A stretch of 64,000 bases of DNA from Paracoccus maritimus (GTDB lineage Bacteria; Pseudomonadota; Alphaproteobacteria; Rhodobacterales; Rhodobacteraceae), in contig NZ_JANAVZ010000006.1 of the NCBI RefSeq assembly GCF_025195095.1, positions 62,001-126,000 of the forward strand, given 5' to 3'. Below the pieces are notes generated by a model that was not told the origin of the DNA, made no database searches, and saw nothing but the letters and a program-made list of their open reading frames with translations. A program made the translations under genes and the position numbers. This document shows positions 45,732-55,710 of the stretch, one piece after another. Every line of letters begins with the position of its first letter. The stretch's first letter is position 1.

Positions 45732-47234
45732 ATGCAAGAGATTGCGCACTGGATCGACGGCAAAGAGGTCTCCGGCACGTCTGGCCGGTTCAGCGACATC
45801 TACAATCCCGCGACGGGCGAGGTGCAGGCTCGGGTCGCTCTGGCCAGCCAGGACGAACTGGACGCCGCCATCGCCAGCGCCGAAAAGGCGCAGGTCGGAT
45901 GGGCCGCGACCAACCCGCAGCGCCGCGCGCGGGTGATGATGAAGTTCGGCCAGCTGATCAACCAGAACATGGACATGCTGGCGGAACTGGTCAGCAAGGA
46001 ACACGGCAAGACCCTGCCCGACGCGCGTGGCGACGTGCAGCGCGGTCTTGAGGTGATCGAGGTGTGCATGGGCGCACCGGCAATGCTGAAGGGCGAATTC
46101 ACCGACAATGCCGGCTCCGGCATCGACCTCTACTCGATGCGCCAGCCGCTTGGCGTCGTGGCGGGCATCACCCCGTTCAACTTCCCGGCGATGATCCCGC
46201 TGTGGAAGATGGGGCCGGCCCTGGCAGCCGGCAACGCGATGATCCTGAAACCTTCGGAACGCTGCCCCTCGACCTCGATGGCGCTGGCAAAGCTGGCGCA
46301 AGAGGCCGGGCTGCCCGACGGGGTTCTGCAGGTCGTCAACGGCGACAAGGAAGTCGTGGACGGCATTCTTGACAACCCGACCATCCAGGCGGTGGGCTTT
46401 GTCGGCTCGACCCCGATCGCGCAGTATATCTACGGTCGCGCGGCCACGAACGGCAAGCGCGCGCAGTGCTTCGGCGGCGCCAAGAACCACATGCTGATCA
46501 TGCCCGACGCCGATCTGGACAAGGCAGCGGACGCTCTGATCGGAGCGGGCTTCGGCGCGGCGGGCGAACGCTGCATGGCGATCTCGGTGGCGGTGCCGGT
46601 CGGTGAGAAGACCGCCGACGAGCTGATCGAGCGGCTTGTGCCGAAGATCGAAAAGCTGAAGGTCGGCCCCTATACCGCTGGCGACGATGTGGATTTCGGC
46701 CCGGTCATCACCAAGGCCGCGCAGGACCGCATCAACCGCCTGATCGCCTCGGGCGTCGAGGCCGGTGCCGATCTGGTCGTCGATGGCCGCGACCTGAAGA
46801 TCCAGGGCTACGAGAACGGCTTCTTCTGCGGACCCTCGCTGTTCGACCGCGTCACGCCCGACATGGACATCTACAAGGAAGAAATCTTCGGCCCGGTCCT
46901 GACCACCGTCCGCGCGCAAAGCTATGACGAGGCGCTGCAGCTGGTGATGGACAACGATTACGGCAACGGCACCTCGATCTTCACCGCCGACGGCGACACC
47001 GCGCGGGACTATGCCAGCCGGGTCAATGTCGGCATGGTCGGCGTGAACTTCCCGATCCCGGTGCCGCTCAGCTACTACACGTTCGGCGGCTGGAAGAAAT
47101 CGGCCTTCGGCGACCTGAACCAGTACGGCCCCGACGCGTTCCGCTTTTATACCAAGACCAAGACCGTCACGACGCGCTGGTTCTCGGGCATCAAGGACGA
47201 AGGTGCCAGCCTGAACTTCAAGGCGCTGGACTGA
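45732..47234 (+). CDS. mmsA: CoA-acylating methylmalonate-semialdehyde dehydrogenase
   Basis: A 500-residue aldehyde dehydrogenase of the MmsA group. The NAD site and catalytic loop appear as GFVGSTPIAQYIY and FGAAGERCMA, with the nucleophile Cys281, and NFPIPVPLSYYTFGGWKKS is the usual C-terminal signature. It converts methylmalonate semialdehyde to propionyl-CoA and CO2, the last step of valine degradation, and also acts in myo-inositol use. GGAGGAAGCG before the ATG decides the start. Acyl-CoA dehydrogenase, hydrolase and mmsB genes follow on the same strand. Confidence 0.96.
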   Translation: MQEIAHWIDGKEVSGTSGRFSDIYNPATGEVQARVALASQDELDAAIASAEKAQVGWAATNPQRRARVMMKFGQLINQNMDMLAELVSKEHGKTLPDARGDVQRGLEVIEVCMGAPAMLKGEFTDNAGSGIDLYSMRQPLGVVAGITPFNFPAMIPLWKMGPALAAGNAMILKPSERCPSTSMALAKLAQEAGLPDGVLQVVNGDKEVVDGILDNPTIQAVGFVGSTPIAQYIYGRAATNGKRAQCFGGAKNHMLIMPDADLDKAADALIGAGFGAAGERCMAISVAVPVGEKTADELIERLVPKIEKLKVGPYTAGDDVDFGPVITKAAQDRINRLIASGVEAGADLVVDGRDLKIQGYENGFFCGPSLFDRVTPDMDIYKEEIFGPVLTTVRAQSYDEALQLVMDNDYGNGTSIFTADGDTARDYASRVNVGMVGVNFPIPVPLSYYTFGGWKKSAFGDLNQYGPDAFRFYTKTKTVTTRWFSGIKDEGASLNFKALD

Positions 47235-47243
47235 CCCCTTCTT

Positions 47244-47287
47244 CTTTGTCCAAATACCCTGGGTGTCCGGGGGGCAGCGCCCCCCGG
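47244..47287 (+). repeat. Rhodobacteraceae-type GC-rich dyad element downstream of mmsA
   Basis: TTTGTCCAAATACCCTGG is followed by CCGGGGGG-CAGCG-CCCCCCGG (47267-47287). Similar C/G-block dyads preceded by a caaata tract are commonly seen between genes in Rhodobacteraceae genomes and look like dispersed, REP-like elements or terminators. There is one copy in this window. It has no T-run, so strong termination is not expected. Confidence 0.5.
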
Positions 47288-47335
47288 TCATCGCGGGACG
47301 CCGCGACGCGCGCCTGACGAAGAAGGGGCAAGAAG

Positions 47336-48466
47336 ATGAGTGCGGAACCTGACTTCACGCTTGGCATCGAAGAGGAATATCTGCTCGTCGATGCCAAAAC
47401 CGGTGATCTCGCCGAGGCGCCGGGCGCGCTGATGCAAGACTGCAAGGCCCGGCTGAAGGATCAGGTCAGCCCGGAATTCCTGCGCTGCCAGATCGAAGTC
47501 GGAACCCCGGTCGCCCGCGACATCGCCGAGGCGCGCGACCAACTGCAGCATCTGCGCGGCACCATCGCGCAGATCGCCGGCGACTACGGGCTGGCACCGA
47601 TCTCCGCCTCGTGTCACCCCTTCGCGAACTGGCGCGATCAGCATCACACCGACAAGGAACGCTACAACGTCCTGTCACGCGACATGGCGGCGGTGGCGCG
47701 GCGCATGCTGATCTGCGGGATGCATGTGCATGTCGGCCTGCCGGATTCGGACATGCGCATCGACCTGATGAACCAGGTCTCGTATTTCCTGCCGCATCTT
47801 CTGGCGCTGTCGGCCTCCAGCCCGTTCTGGCAGGCCGAGGATACCGGGCTTTCCTCGTATCGCACGACGGTGTTCGGCGACATGCCGCGCACCGGCCTGC
47901 CGCCGAAACTGGGCAGCTGGGGCGAATTCGAACGCTCGGTCGGGGCGCTGGCCGAACTGGACATCATCGAGGACGCCAGCAAGATCTGGTGGGATCTGCG
48001 CCCCTCGGCGAAGTTTCCGACCCTGGAAACCCGGATCTGCGACGCCTGCCCACGGCTGGAAGACACCATCACCCTCGCCGCGCTGATCCAGGCAACGACG
48101 CGTATGCTGTGGCGCCTGTCCCGGCAGAACACGCGCTGGCGCGAATACGACAATTTCCTGCTCGGGGAAAACCGCTGGCGCGCGGTCCGCTATGGGACAT
48201 CCGAAGGGTTGATCGATTTCGGCGACCACAGGATCCTGCCCTTCGCGGAACTGGCCGAAGACTGGATCGCGCTGATCGCCGCCGATGCCGATGCGCTGAA
48301 CAGCCAGCACGCCATCGCCCGGCTGCGCGACATGGTCGACGCCGGCACCTCGGCCGATCGGCAGCGTGCCGTCTTGTCGGGCGCGCTGTCTGCCGGTGCG
48401 ACGCAAGATCAGGCGATGCGCGCGGTCGTCATGCACCTGATCGAGGAGTTTCGCCGCGACCTGTAG
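47336..48466 (+). CDS. YbdK-type carboxylate-amine ligase (GCS2 family)
   Basis: A 376-residue protein of the glutamate-cysteine ligase family 2. The N-terminal [11 protein letters not shown] holds the catalytic acidic residues, followed by HVHVGLPD and the C-terminal [20 protein letters not shown]. coli YbdK has only weak gamma-glutamylcysteine synthetase activity, so the real substrate is unknown. The gene sits between mmsA and the isobutyryl-CoA dehydrogenase gene, an unexpected place for an ATP-dependent ligase. It starts with ATG after GGGGCAAGAAG. Confidence 0.9.
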   Translation: MSAEPDFTLGIEEEYLLVDAKTGDLAEAPGALMQDCKARLKDQVSPEFLRCQIEVGTPVARDIAEARDQLQHLRGTIAQIAGDYGLAPISASCHPFANWRDQHHTDKERYNVLSRDMAAVARRMLICGMHVHVGLPDSDMRIDLMNQVSYFLPHLLALSASSPFWQAEDTGLSSYRTTVFGDMPRTGLPPKLGSWGEFERSVGALAELDIIEDASKIWWDLRPSAKFPTLETRICDACPRLEDTITLAALIQATTRMLWRLSRQNTRWREYDNFLLGENRWRAVRYGTSEGLIDFGDHRILPFAELAEDWIALIAADADALNSQHAIARLRDMVDAGTSADRQRAVLSGALSAGATQDQAMRAVVMHLIEEFRRDL

Positions 48467-48554
48467 GGGTGCGATCCGCGCTTGCAACACTGTCGCAAGA
48501 TTTGGCAATTAAACACATGTTCAATTCACGACAGCCACAGGGGGAGGACGTCAG

Positions 48555-49700
48555 GTGGATTTCGCATTGTCCGAGGAACAGCAGGCCATCTTCGACATGG
48601 CCAGGGATTTCGGCCAGACCCGGATCGCGCCGCATGCACGCGACTGGGAAGCCTCTGGCACGATCCCCAGGGAATTGTGGTCCGAGATCGCCGGCCTTGG
48701 CTTCGGCGGTCTCTATGTGTCCGAGGAATATGGCGGCTCGGGCCTCAGCCGGCTGGACGCGGCGCTGGTCTTCGAGGCGCTGGCGATGGCCGATCCTGCG
48801 GTCGGGTCGTTCCTGTCGATCCACAATATGTGCGGCGGCATGATCGACAAGTTCGGCACGCCCGAAGACAAGGCGCGCTGGCTGCCCGACCTGTGCAGCA
48901 TGACCAGGGTCTTCAGCTATTGCCTGACCGAACCGGGCAGCGGCTCGGACGCGGCGGCGCTGCGGACCCGCGCGGAACGCACGGATGACGGCTGGCGGCT
49001 GAACGGGACAAAGGCGTTCATCTCGGGCGGCAGCTATTCGGATGTCTATATCGCCATGGTCCGGACCGGCGAGGACGGGCCGAAAGGGATCAGCACCGTG
49101 ATCGTCGAGGACGGTACGCCCGGACTCAGCTTCGGCGCGCTGGAAGACAAGATGGGCTGGCGCGCCCAGCCCACCACGCAGGTGCAGTTCGACGACTGCG
49201 TGATCCCGGACCGGAACCTTCTGGGCCAGGAAGGGCGCGGCTTTTCCTATGCCATGGCGGGGCTGGACGGGGGCCGGCTGAACATCTCGGCCGGGGCGCT
49301 TGGCGGCGCGCAGGCCGCGCTTGACGCGACGCTGGCCTATATGGGCGAACGCCACGCCTTCGGCAAAAGCCTCGATCAGTTCCAGGCCCTGCAGTTCAGG
49401 CTGGCCGAGATGGAAACAGCGTTGCAATCCGCCCGGATCTTCCTGCGGCAAGCCGCATGGAAGCTTGACACCGGCGCCCCGGATGCGACCAAGTTCTGTG
49501 CAATGGCCAAACTTTATGTGACCGACCGCGCCTTCGAGGTCGCCAACCAGTGCCTGCAACTGCACGGCGGCTATGGCTATCTTGCCGATTACGGCATCGA
49601 AAAGATCGTGCGCGACCTGCGGGTTCACCAGATCCTTGAAGGCACGAACGAAATCATGCGGCTGATCGTCGGCCGCGCCCTGCTGGCCGAACGCGGCTGA
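48555..49700 (+). CDS. Isobutyryl-CoA dehydrogenase (acyl-CoA dehydrogenase family)
   Basis: A 381-residue flavoprotein with the ACAD signatures YCLTEPGSGSDAAAL and QLHGGYGY, and the catalytic-base Glu362 in ILEGTNEIMR. Placement with mmsA, 3-hydroxyisobutyryl-CoA hydrolase and mmsB points to isobutyryl-CoA as substrate, giving methacrylyl-CoA in valine degradation and passing electrons to ETF. The start is GTG 48555 after GGGGGAGGACGTCAG. The 88-base gap upstream has small dyads that might be operators. A short-branched acyl-CoA dehydrogenase of another specificity cannot be excluded. Confidence 0.9.
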   Translation: MDFALSEEQQAIFDMARDFGQTRIAPHARDWEASGTIPRELWSEIAGLGFGGLYVSEEYGGSGLSRLDAALVFEALAMADPAVGSFLSIHNMCGGMIDKFGTPEDKARWLPDLCSMTRVFSYCLTEPGSGSDAAALRTRAERTDDGWRLNGTKAFISGGSYSDVYIAMVRTGEDGPKGISTVIVEDGTPGLSFGALEDKMGWRAQPTTQVQFDDCVIPDRNLLGQEGRGFSYAMAGLDGGRLNISAGALGGAQAALDATLAYMGERHAFGKSLDQFQALQFRLAEMETALQSARIFLRQAAWKLDTGAPDATKFCAMAKLYVTDRAFEVANQCLQLHGGYGYLADYGIEKIVRDLRVHQILEGTNEIMRLIVGRALLAERG

Positions 49701-49718
49701 ACCATTGAAGGAGACGGC

Positions 49719-50726
49719 ATGGACGACCTGAACATCCGCAAATCGGGCCGCGCCGGGCGCATCACCTTCACCCGGACGAAGGCGTTGAACGCGCTGACCC
49801 ACGACATGGCCAACGCGATCCGCACCGCTCTGGTCGGCTGGCGCGACGATCCCGATGTGGATCTGGTCATCATCGACGCCGAAGGCGACCGCGCCTTCTG
49901 TTCGGGTGGCGACATCGCCGCGGTCTATCGCGCGGGCCTTGCCGGCGATCATCAGGTCGGACGCGACTTCTTTCGCGACGAATACCTGATGAATGCCGCC
50001 ATCGCCGACTACCCCAAGCCGGTGGTCGCGTTCATGCAGGGCTTCGTGATGGGCGGCGGCGTCGGCGTGGGCGGCCATGCCGGGCATCGCGTCGTCGGCG
50101 ACACCACCCGGATCGCCATGCCCGAATCCGGCATCGGTCTGATCCCCGATGTCGGCGGCACATGGCTTCTGGCGCGCGCGCCGGGCCGGATCGGGGAATA
50201 TCTGGCGCTGACCGGCGCGCGGATGGGGCCCGGTGACGCGATCCATGCGGGCTTTGCCGACAGCTACCTGCCCGAGGCGGAATGGCCCGCCGTGATCGCC
50301 GACCTGGAAAGGACGGGCGACGCCACCCGCATCATGGGCATCACGCCGCCGCCCGCGCCGCTGGCCTCGCGCGACCTGTCGGCCTTTGGCGGACGCGACG
50401 TGGCCCAGATCGTCGAGGCGCTGGAACAGGCGGGCGACGATGACGCGCTGAAACCGATCCGCCGCAACTCGCCCCTGTCGATGGCCGCCGGTCTGGCGCT
50501 GGTTCGCGCCGCGCGCGGCGACCGGCGGATGCAGGAATCGCTGGCCCGCGAATACCATTTTACCTGGCGCGCCACCGAACAGGCCGATTTCATCGAAGGC
50601 GTGCGCGCGCAGCTGATCGACAAGGACCGCAACCCGAACTGGACCGCCGACGCCTCACCCGAACAGGTCGAGGCGCTGCTGGCCCCGCTTGGCGAACACG
50701 AACTGCACTGGGAGGAACAGGCATGA
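49719..50726 (+). CDS. 3-hydroxyisobutyryl-CoA hydrolase (crotonase superfamily)
   Basis: A 335-residue HIBCH-like protein: FCSGGDIAAVYR, the oxyanion segment GFVMGGGVGVGGHAGHRV, and MPESGIGLIPDVGGTWLL carrying the Glu and Asp that distinguish the hydrolase from simple hydratases. The length also fits HIBCH rather than a 260-residue enoyl-CoA hydratase. It releases 3-hydroxyisobutyrate, the substrate of the next gene product. The stop overlaps the mmsB ATG (ATGA). The intervening hydration of methacrylyl-CoA must be done by a hydratase elsewhere. Confidence 0.92.
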   Translation: MDDLNIRKSGRAGRITFTRTKALNALTHDMANAIRTALVGWRDDPDVDLVIIDAEGDRAFCSGGDIAAVYRAGLAGDHQVGRDFFRDEYLMNAAIADYPKPVVAFMQGFVMGGGVGVGGHAGHRVVGDTTRIAMPESGIGLIPDVGGTWLLARAPGRIGEYLALTGARMGPGDAIHAGFADSYLPEAEWPAVIADLERTGDATRIMGITPPPAPLASRDLSAFGGRDVAQIVEALEQAGDDDALKPIRRNSPLSMAAGLALVRAARGDRRMQESLAREYHFTWRATEQADFIEGVRAQLIDKDRNPNWTADASPEQVEALLAPLGEHELHWEEQA

Positions 50727-51595
50727 AGATCGGTTTCATCGGATTGGGCAACATGGGCGCGCCGATGGCCGCCAATCTGGCCGAGGCCGGGCATCAGGTG
50801 CTGGGCTATGACACCGCCGCGCCCGAACCCGATGGCGTCAGCGCCGCAGCCAGCGCGGCCGAGGCGGCGGCGGATGCCGACGTGGTCATCACCATGCTGC
50901 CGAACGGCAAGATCCTGCGTTCCGTCGCCGATCAGGTGATCCCGGCAATGCGCGCCGGCGCGGTGTTCTGCGACTGTTCGACCGTCGATGTGGACAGCGC
51001 GCGGGCGGTGGCCGAACAGGCCCGCAACGCCGGTCTGGGCGCGCTGGACGCGCCGGTGTCGGGCGGCATCGGCGGGGCGCAAGGCGGCACGCTGACCTTC
51101 ATGGTGGGCGGCGACGACGCGGCCTTTGCCACGGTGAAGCCGCTTTTCGACATCATGGGCCAGAAGGCCGTGCATTGCGGCGCCGCGGGCGCGGGACAGG
51201 CGGCCAAGATCTGCAACAACATGATCCTGGGTGTGACCATGATCGCCACCTGCGAGGCCTTCGCGCTGGCCGACAAGCTGGGGCTGGACCGACAGAAGAT
51301 GTTCGACGTGGTCTCGACCAGCTCGGGCTATAGTTGGTCGATGAACGCCTATTGCCCGGCACCCGGCGTCGGCCCGACCTCGCCCGCCGACAACGATTAC
51401 CGCCCCGGATTCGCGGCCGAACTGATGCTCAAGGATCTGCGCCTGGCCCAGGCCGCCGCCGAGGGCGCGGACGCCGACACACCGATGGGCGCGCTGGCGA
51501 TGCAGCTTTACCGCAGCTTCGTCGAGGAAGAGGGCGGCACAGGCCGCGACTTCTCGGCCATGCTGCCGCGCTTTGCCGAGAAATCGCGCGGCTGA
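50723..51595 (+). CDS. mmsB: 3-hydroxyisobutyrate dehydrogenase
   Basis: A 290-residue beta-hydroxyacid dehydrogenase: GLGNMGAPMA at residues 6-15, the substrate motif DAPVSGGIGGAQGGTL, and the catalytic Lys in GAGQAAKICNN. It oxidises 3-hydroxyisobutyrate to methylmalonate semialdehyde, the MmsA substrate, using NAD. It is translationally coupled to the hydrolase. The operon appears to end here; 134 bases without a clear terminator separate it from the convergent lepA. Confidence 0.95.
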   Translation: MKIGFIGLGNMGAPMAANLAEAGHQVLGYDTAAPEPDGVSAAASAAEAAADADVVITMLPNGKILRSVADQVIPAMRAGAVFCDCSTVDVDSARAVAEQARNAGLGALDAPVSGGIGGAQGGTLTFMVGGDDAAFATVKPLFDIMGQKAVHCGAAGAGQAAKICNNMILGVTMIATCEAFALADKLGLDRQKMFDVVSTSSGYSWSMNAYCPAPGVGPTSPADNDYRPGFAAELMLKDLRLAQAAAEGADADTPMGALAMQLYRSFVEEEGGTGRDFSAMLPRFAEKSRG

Positions 51596-51729
51596 CGACG
51601 CAGCAGTTGGACGGCGCGGGTCCCGGCCTGTCAGAGCAAGTCGGAGACGCGCCGTTCAACGCACGGGGCGGACGTTGTGGGGTGCTCTAGACGCTATTGG
51701 TGCGATCAAGGGCAACTTCTGATCAGCAA

Positions 51730-53529
51730 TCACCCATCCATCTTCAGCGCCTGAATGAACGCCGTCTGCGGGATTTCGACCTTGCCGAACTGGCGCATCT
51801 TCTTCTTGCCGGCCTTCTGCTTCTCCAGCAGCTTCTTTTTCCGCGTCGCATCGCCGCCATAGCATTTGGCGGTCACGTCCTTGCGCATGGCGGACAGCGT
51901 CTCGCGCGCGATCACGCGGCTGCCGATGGCGGCCTGGATCGGGATCTTGAACATGTGCCGCGGGATCAGTTCCTTCAGCTTCTCGACCATCACCCTGCCC
52001 CGGCTTTCGGCCCGGTCGCGATGGACCATGATCGACAGCGCGTCCACCGGTTCGTCGTTCACCAGGATCGACATCTTGACCAGGAAATCCTCGCGGTATT
52101 CGCTGATCTGGTAATCGAAGCTGGCATAGCCCTTGGTCACCGATTTCAGCCGGTCGTAGAAGTCGAACACGACCTCGGCCAGCGGCAGGTCATAGACGAC
52201 CATCGCGCGGCTGCCCGCATAGGTCAGGTCCAGCTGGATGCCGCGCCGGTCCTGGCACAGCTTCAGCACGTCGCCCAGATACTCGTCGGGGACCATGATC
52301 GTGGCCTTGATGCGCGGCTCCTCGATGTGATCGACAAGTGTCAGGTCGGGCATGTCGGCGGGGTTGTGCAACTCTTTCACCTCGCCGTCGCGCATATGCA
52401 GGCGGAACACCACGCTGGGGGCGGTGGTGATCAGGTCCAGATCGTATTCGCGTTCCAGCCGGTCGCGAATCACCTCAAGATGCAGCAGCCCCAGGAACCC
52501 GCAGCGGAACCCGAAGCCAAGCGCGGCCGAGGTTTCCATCTCGTAGCTGAAGCTGGCGTCGTTCAGGGCCAGTTTCTCGATCGCGTCACGCAGGGCCTCG
52601 AAATCATTGGCATCGACCGGGAACAACCCGCAGAACACCACCGGCTGCGCCGGCTTGAAGCCCGGCAGCGGGCGTTCGCAGGGCTTCTTCTCATGGGTGA
52701 TCGTGTCGCCGACGCGGGTGTCGCGGACCTGCTTGATGGATGCGGTGAAGACGCCGATCTCGCCCGGTCCCAGTTCGGCGATGTCCTTCATCGCCGGGGT
52801 CAGCACGGCCAGCTTGTCCAGCCGATAGGTCGCGCCGGTCTGCATCATCTTGACCTGATCGCCCTTGCGGATCACCCCGTCCATGACGCGGATCATCACC
52901 ACGACGCCCAGATAGCTGTCATACCAGCTGTCAACCAGCATCGCCTTCAGCGGTGCATCGCGCTCGCCCTGCGGGGCGGGCAGGCGCTGGACGATGGCTT
53001 CCAGCACGTCGGGAATGCCAAGCCCGGTCTTGGCGCTGATCGGGATGGCCTGGGACGCATCGATGCCGATCACGTCCTCGATCTGCGCCTTGACGCGGTC
53101 GGGTTCGGCGGCGGGCAGGTCGATCTTGTTCAGCACCGGGACGATCTCGTGATCGGCGTCGATGGCCTGATAGACATTGGCCAGGGTTTGCGCCTCGACC
53201 CCCTGGGTGGCATCAACGACCAGCAGGCTGCCCTCGACCGCGCGCATGGACCGGCTGACCTCATAGGCGAAATCGACGTGACCCGGCGTGTCGATCAGGT
53301 TCAGCACATAGGTCTGCCCGTCCTGCGCCGGATAGGCGATGCGGACGGTGTTGGCCTTGATGGTGATGCCCCGCTCGCGCTCGATATCCATCGCATCCAG
53401 GATCTGCGACTTCATGTCGCGTTCGGCGACGGTGCCGGTCAGCTGGATCAGCCGGTCGGCCAGCGTGGATTTGCCGTGGTCGATATGGGCCACGATCGAG
53501 AAATTGCGGATGAGGGTCTGCTGGGTCAT
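51730..53529 (-). CDS. lepA: Elongation factor 4 (LepA)
   Basis: A 599-residue translational GTPase with G1 [11 protein letters not shown]3 DTPGHVDF and G4 NKID, and the LepA-specific C-terminal domain. It acts on stalled or mis-translocated ribosomes and in initiation-complex assembly. The ATG complementary to 53527-53529 ([11 protein letters not shown]) is the family start; five further upstream residues are not conserved. It is convergent with mmsB and lies downstream of aroA on the same strand. Confidence 0.97.
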   Translation of the reverse strand: MTQQTLIRNFSIVAHIDHGKSTLADRLIQLTGTVAERDMKSQILDAMDIERERGITIKANTVRIAYPAQDGQTYVLNLIDTPGHVDFAYEVSRSMRAVEGSLLVVDATQGVEAQTLANVYQAIDADHEIVPVLNKIDLPAAEPDRVKAQIEDVIGIDASQAIPISAKTGLGIPDVLEAIVQRLPAPQGERDAPLKAMLVDSWYDSYLGVVVMIRVMDGVIRKGDQVKMMQTGATYRLDKLAVLTPAMKDIAELGPGEIGVFTASIKQVRDTRVGDTITHEKKPCERPLPGFKPAQPVVFCGLFPVDANDFEALRDAIEKLALNDASFSYEMETSAALGFGFRCGFLGLLHLEVIRDRLEREYDLDLITTAPSVVFRLHMRDGEVKELHNPADMPDLTLVDHIEEPRIKATIMVPDEYLGDVLKLCQDRRGIQLDLTYAGSRAMVVYDLPLAEVVFDFYDRLKSVTKGYASFDYQISEYREDFLVKMSILVNDEPVDALSIMVHRDRAESRGRVMVEKLKELIPRHMFKIPIQAAIGSRVIARETLSAMRKDVTAKCYGGDATRKKKLLEKQKAGKKKMRQFGKVEIPQTAFIQALKMDG

Positions 53530-53591
53530 TGCGCGGCTATACAAGGCCGCAAAGCGCGCGAAAAGAGGGTATCGCGCGCTTGCCCGGCGGA

Positions 53592-54923
53592 TCAGCCCAG
53601 ATCGCCGCCCAAGCCCTGCATCAGCGGCAGGAAATCCGGGAAAGACGTGGCGATGGGGCCGCCATCGTCAACCGCCACCGGATTTTGCGTGGCAAGGCCA
53701 AGGATCAGGAAGGACATCGCGATGCGGTGATCCAGATGGGTGACGGCGGTGCCGCCGCCGGGCACACTGGTCATGCCGTGAACCGTCATGCTGTCGCGCG
53801 TCTCCTCGACCCTCACGCCGTTCGCCTCCAGGCCGCGCGCCATCGCGTCGATCCGGTCGCTTTCCTTCACGCGCAGCTCGGCGACGCCGTTCATCACCGT
53901 GGCGCCCTCGGCAAAGGCCGCGATCACCGACAGGATCGGGAATTCGTCGATCATGCTGGCCGCGCGTTCGCCAGGCACCGTCACGCCTTTCAGGGGGCCG
54001 TGGCGGACGACCAGATCGGCCACCGGCTCGCCGCCCTCTTCGCGAGGATTCTCGAACGCAATGTCGGCGCCCATTTCCAGCAGGGTCACATACAGCCCGT
54101 CCCGAGTCGGGTTGCGGCTGACGCCCGGCACGCGGATCCGGGATCCCGGCACGATCAGCGCCGCCGCGACAGGAAACGCCGCGCTGGACGGATCACGCGG
54201 CACCGCGACCGGCTGCGCCACCAGTTCGGGCCGCCCGGTCAGGGTGATGACATGACCTTCCTCGGTCGTCTCACTGCGGATCTGCGCACCGAAACCGGCC
54301 AGCATCCTTTCGGAATGATCGCGCGTGGGCTCGGCCTCGATCACCACCGTCTCGCCCGGCGCGTTCAGCCCGGCCAGCAGGATCGCCGACTTGATCTGGG
54401 CGCTGGCGACCGGGGTGCGATAGCGCAGCGGCACCGGGTCCGCCGCACCGCGAATGGTGATCGGCAGTCGCCCCCCTTCGCGCGTGGTGATGTCAGCCCC
54501 GAACTGGGCCAGCGGATCGGTGACCCGCGCCATCGGTCGGCGCGACAGGCTGGCGTCGCCGGTGAAGGTGACGGCGATCGGCGTCGTCGCGACCGCCCCC
54601 ATGATCAGCCGCACCCCGGTGCCGGAATTGCCGCAATCGATCACCCCCTCGGGTTCGGCGAAACCGCCGACACCCACGCCATGCACCGACCATTCGCCGG
54701 GTCCCAGCCGTTCGACCTGCGCCCCGAACGCCGCCATCGCCCGCGCGGTGTCCAGCACGTCCTGCCCTTCCAGAAGCCCGGTGATCCGTGTCTCACCGAC
54801 CGACATCGCCCCAAGGATCAGCGCACGGTGGCTGATCGACTTGTCTCCCGGCACCTGCGCCTCACCCTTCAGCGGGCCGCTGCGGCGCGACGTCATCGGA
54901 CGGGGATCGGCGGAATGCGACAT
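53592..54923 (-). CDS. aroA: 3-phosphoshikimate 1-carboxyvinyltransferase (EPSP synthase)
   Basis: A 443-residue enzyme with the N-terminal [16 protein letters not shown] motif and GNSGTGVRL, in which the usual Ala-Gly of many class I sequences reads Gly-Thr-Gly, and a C-terminal [14 protein letters not shown]. It joins PEP to shikimate-3-phosphate. The ATG complementary to 54921-54923 ([10 protein letters not shown]) is used. Relatives in alphaproteobacteria include naturally glyphosate-tolerant class II forms; class is not settled by eye. Confidence 0.95.
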   Translation of the reverse strand: MSHSADPRPMTSRRSGPLKGEAQVPGDKSISHRALILGAMSVGETRITGLLEGQDVLDTARAMAAFGAQVERLGPGEWSVHGVGVGGFAEPEGVIDCGNSGTGVRLIMGAVATTPIAVTFTGDASLSRRPMARVTDPLAQFGADITTREGGRLPITIRGAADPVPLRYRTPVASAQIKSAILLAGLNAPGETVVIEAEPTRDHSERMLAGFGAQIRSETTEEGHVITLTGRPELVAQPVAVPRDPSSAAFPVAAALIVPGSRIRVPGVSRNPTRDGLYVTLLEMGADIAFENPREEGGEPVADLVVRHGPLKGVTVPGERAASMIDEFPILSVIAAFAEGATVMNGVAELRVKESDRIDAMARGLEANGVRVEETRDSMTVHGMTSVPGGGTAVTHLDHRIAMSFLILGLATQNPVAVDDGGPIATSFPDFLPLMQGLGGDLG

Positions 54924-55035
54924 GGAAACACCTTTCGATTTGCGCGGCTCTTTTACCGCTACCACGCGGGCGCTGCCACCATGTTCTTGCGGCGCGGCGC
55001 AGGGCTTTCTAGAAGCACGGGAAACGGAGACCCCG

Positions 55036-55710
55036 ATGCAGGAACTCGACGCGCTGCGATCCATGGCCGACCCCGACCGGGCCGCGCAGATGGCGGCCTA
55101 TCACAAGGCCGACCGCACCTATCTGGGCCTTCAGGTGCCACAGATCGAAGCGCTGGTCGCCGAATGGCGCGCGGCGCGCGATGTGGGCGAACGGGTGGCG
55201 CTGGCCGCTTCCCTTTGGGACAGCGACATCCACGAGGCGCGGGTGGCGGCGGCCAAGCTGCTGACCCAGGCGCGGATCAGGCCCGATCAGGCGGTCTGGG
55301 ACCTGATCGCCTCATGGGTGCCGCAATTCGACGCCTGGGCCATCGCCGATCACGCGATGACCGCCGGACAAAAGCGGCTGGTCGCCGACCCCACGCGTCT
55401 GGATCAGGTCGCAACCTGGCTGGGCCACCCGAATTTCTGGGTCCGCCGCGCGGCCCTGGTCGGCACCCTGCCCTGGGCCAAGATGAACCACCCCAGGCCC
55501 GACGATCTGGACCGGCGCGAACGGATCCTTGGCTGGTCGGCGGGCATGGCCGATGACCGCGAATGGTTCATTCAGAAAGCCATCGCATGGTGGCTGCGCG
55601 ATCTGTCGAAACGCGACGCACCCCGCGTCCGCGCCTTTCTGGTGGAACATGGCGCGCGGCTGAAACCCTTCGCGCGGCGCGAGGCCGCGCGGCTGATTCA
55701 GGACTTGTAG
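55036..55710 (+). CDS. AlkD-like DNA alkylation repair protein (HEAT-repeat)
   Basis: A 224-residue helical-repeat protein. It has [13 protein letters not shown], the Asp/Trp-containing DAWAIADH, and [15 protein letters not shown], which fit the AlkC/AlkD DNA glycosylase superfamily. AlkD removes bulky or positively charged alkylpurines without base flipping. The ATG at 55036 is chosen; the open frame upstream is antisense to aroA. It is divergent from aroA and its last 13 bases overlap the convergent lipoprotein gene. Confidence 0.88.
   Translation: MQELDALRSMADPDRAAQMAAYHKADRTYLGLQVPQIEALVAEWRAARDVGERVALAASLWDSDIHEARVAAAKLLTQARIRPDQAVWDLIASWVPQFDAWAIADHAMTAGQKRLVADPTRLDQVATWLGHPNFWVRRAALVGTLPWAKMNHPRPDDLDRRERILGWSAGMADDREWFIQKAIAWWLRDLSKRDAPRVRAFLVEHGARLKPFARREAARLIQDL

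Noticed and set aside
48429..50558. A 709-codon minus-strand frame
   Set aside because: It is antisense to the acyl-CoA dehydrogenase and hydroxyisobutyryl-CoA hydrolase genes, whose catalytic motifs are intact.
51697..53730. A 677-codon plus-strand frame
   Set aside because: It is antisense to lepA. It has no recognisable motif.
53529..55556. A 675-codon plus-strand frame over aroA
   Set aside because: It is antisense to aroA and out of frame with the AlkD-like gene at its 3' end.
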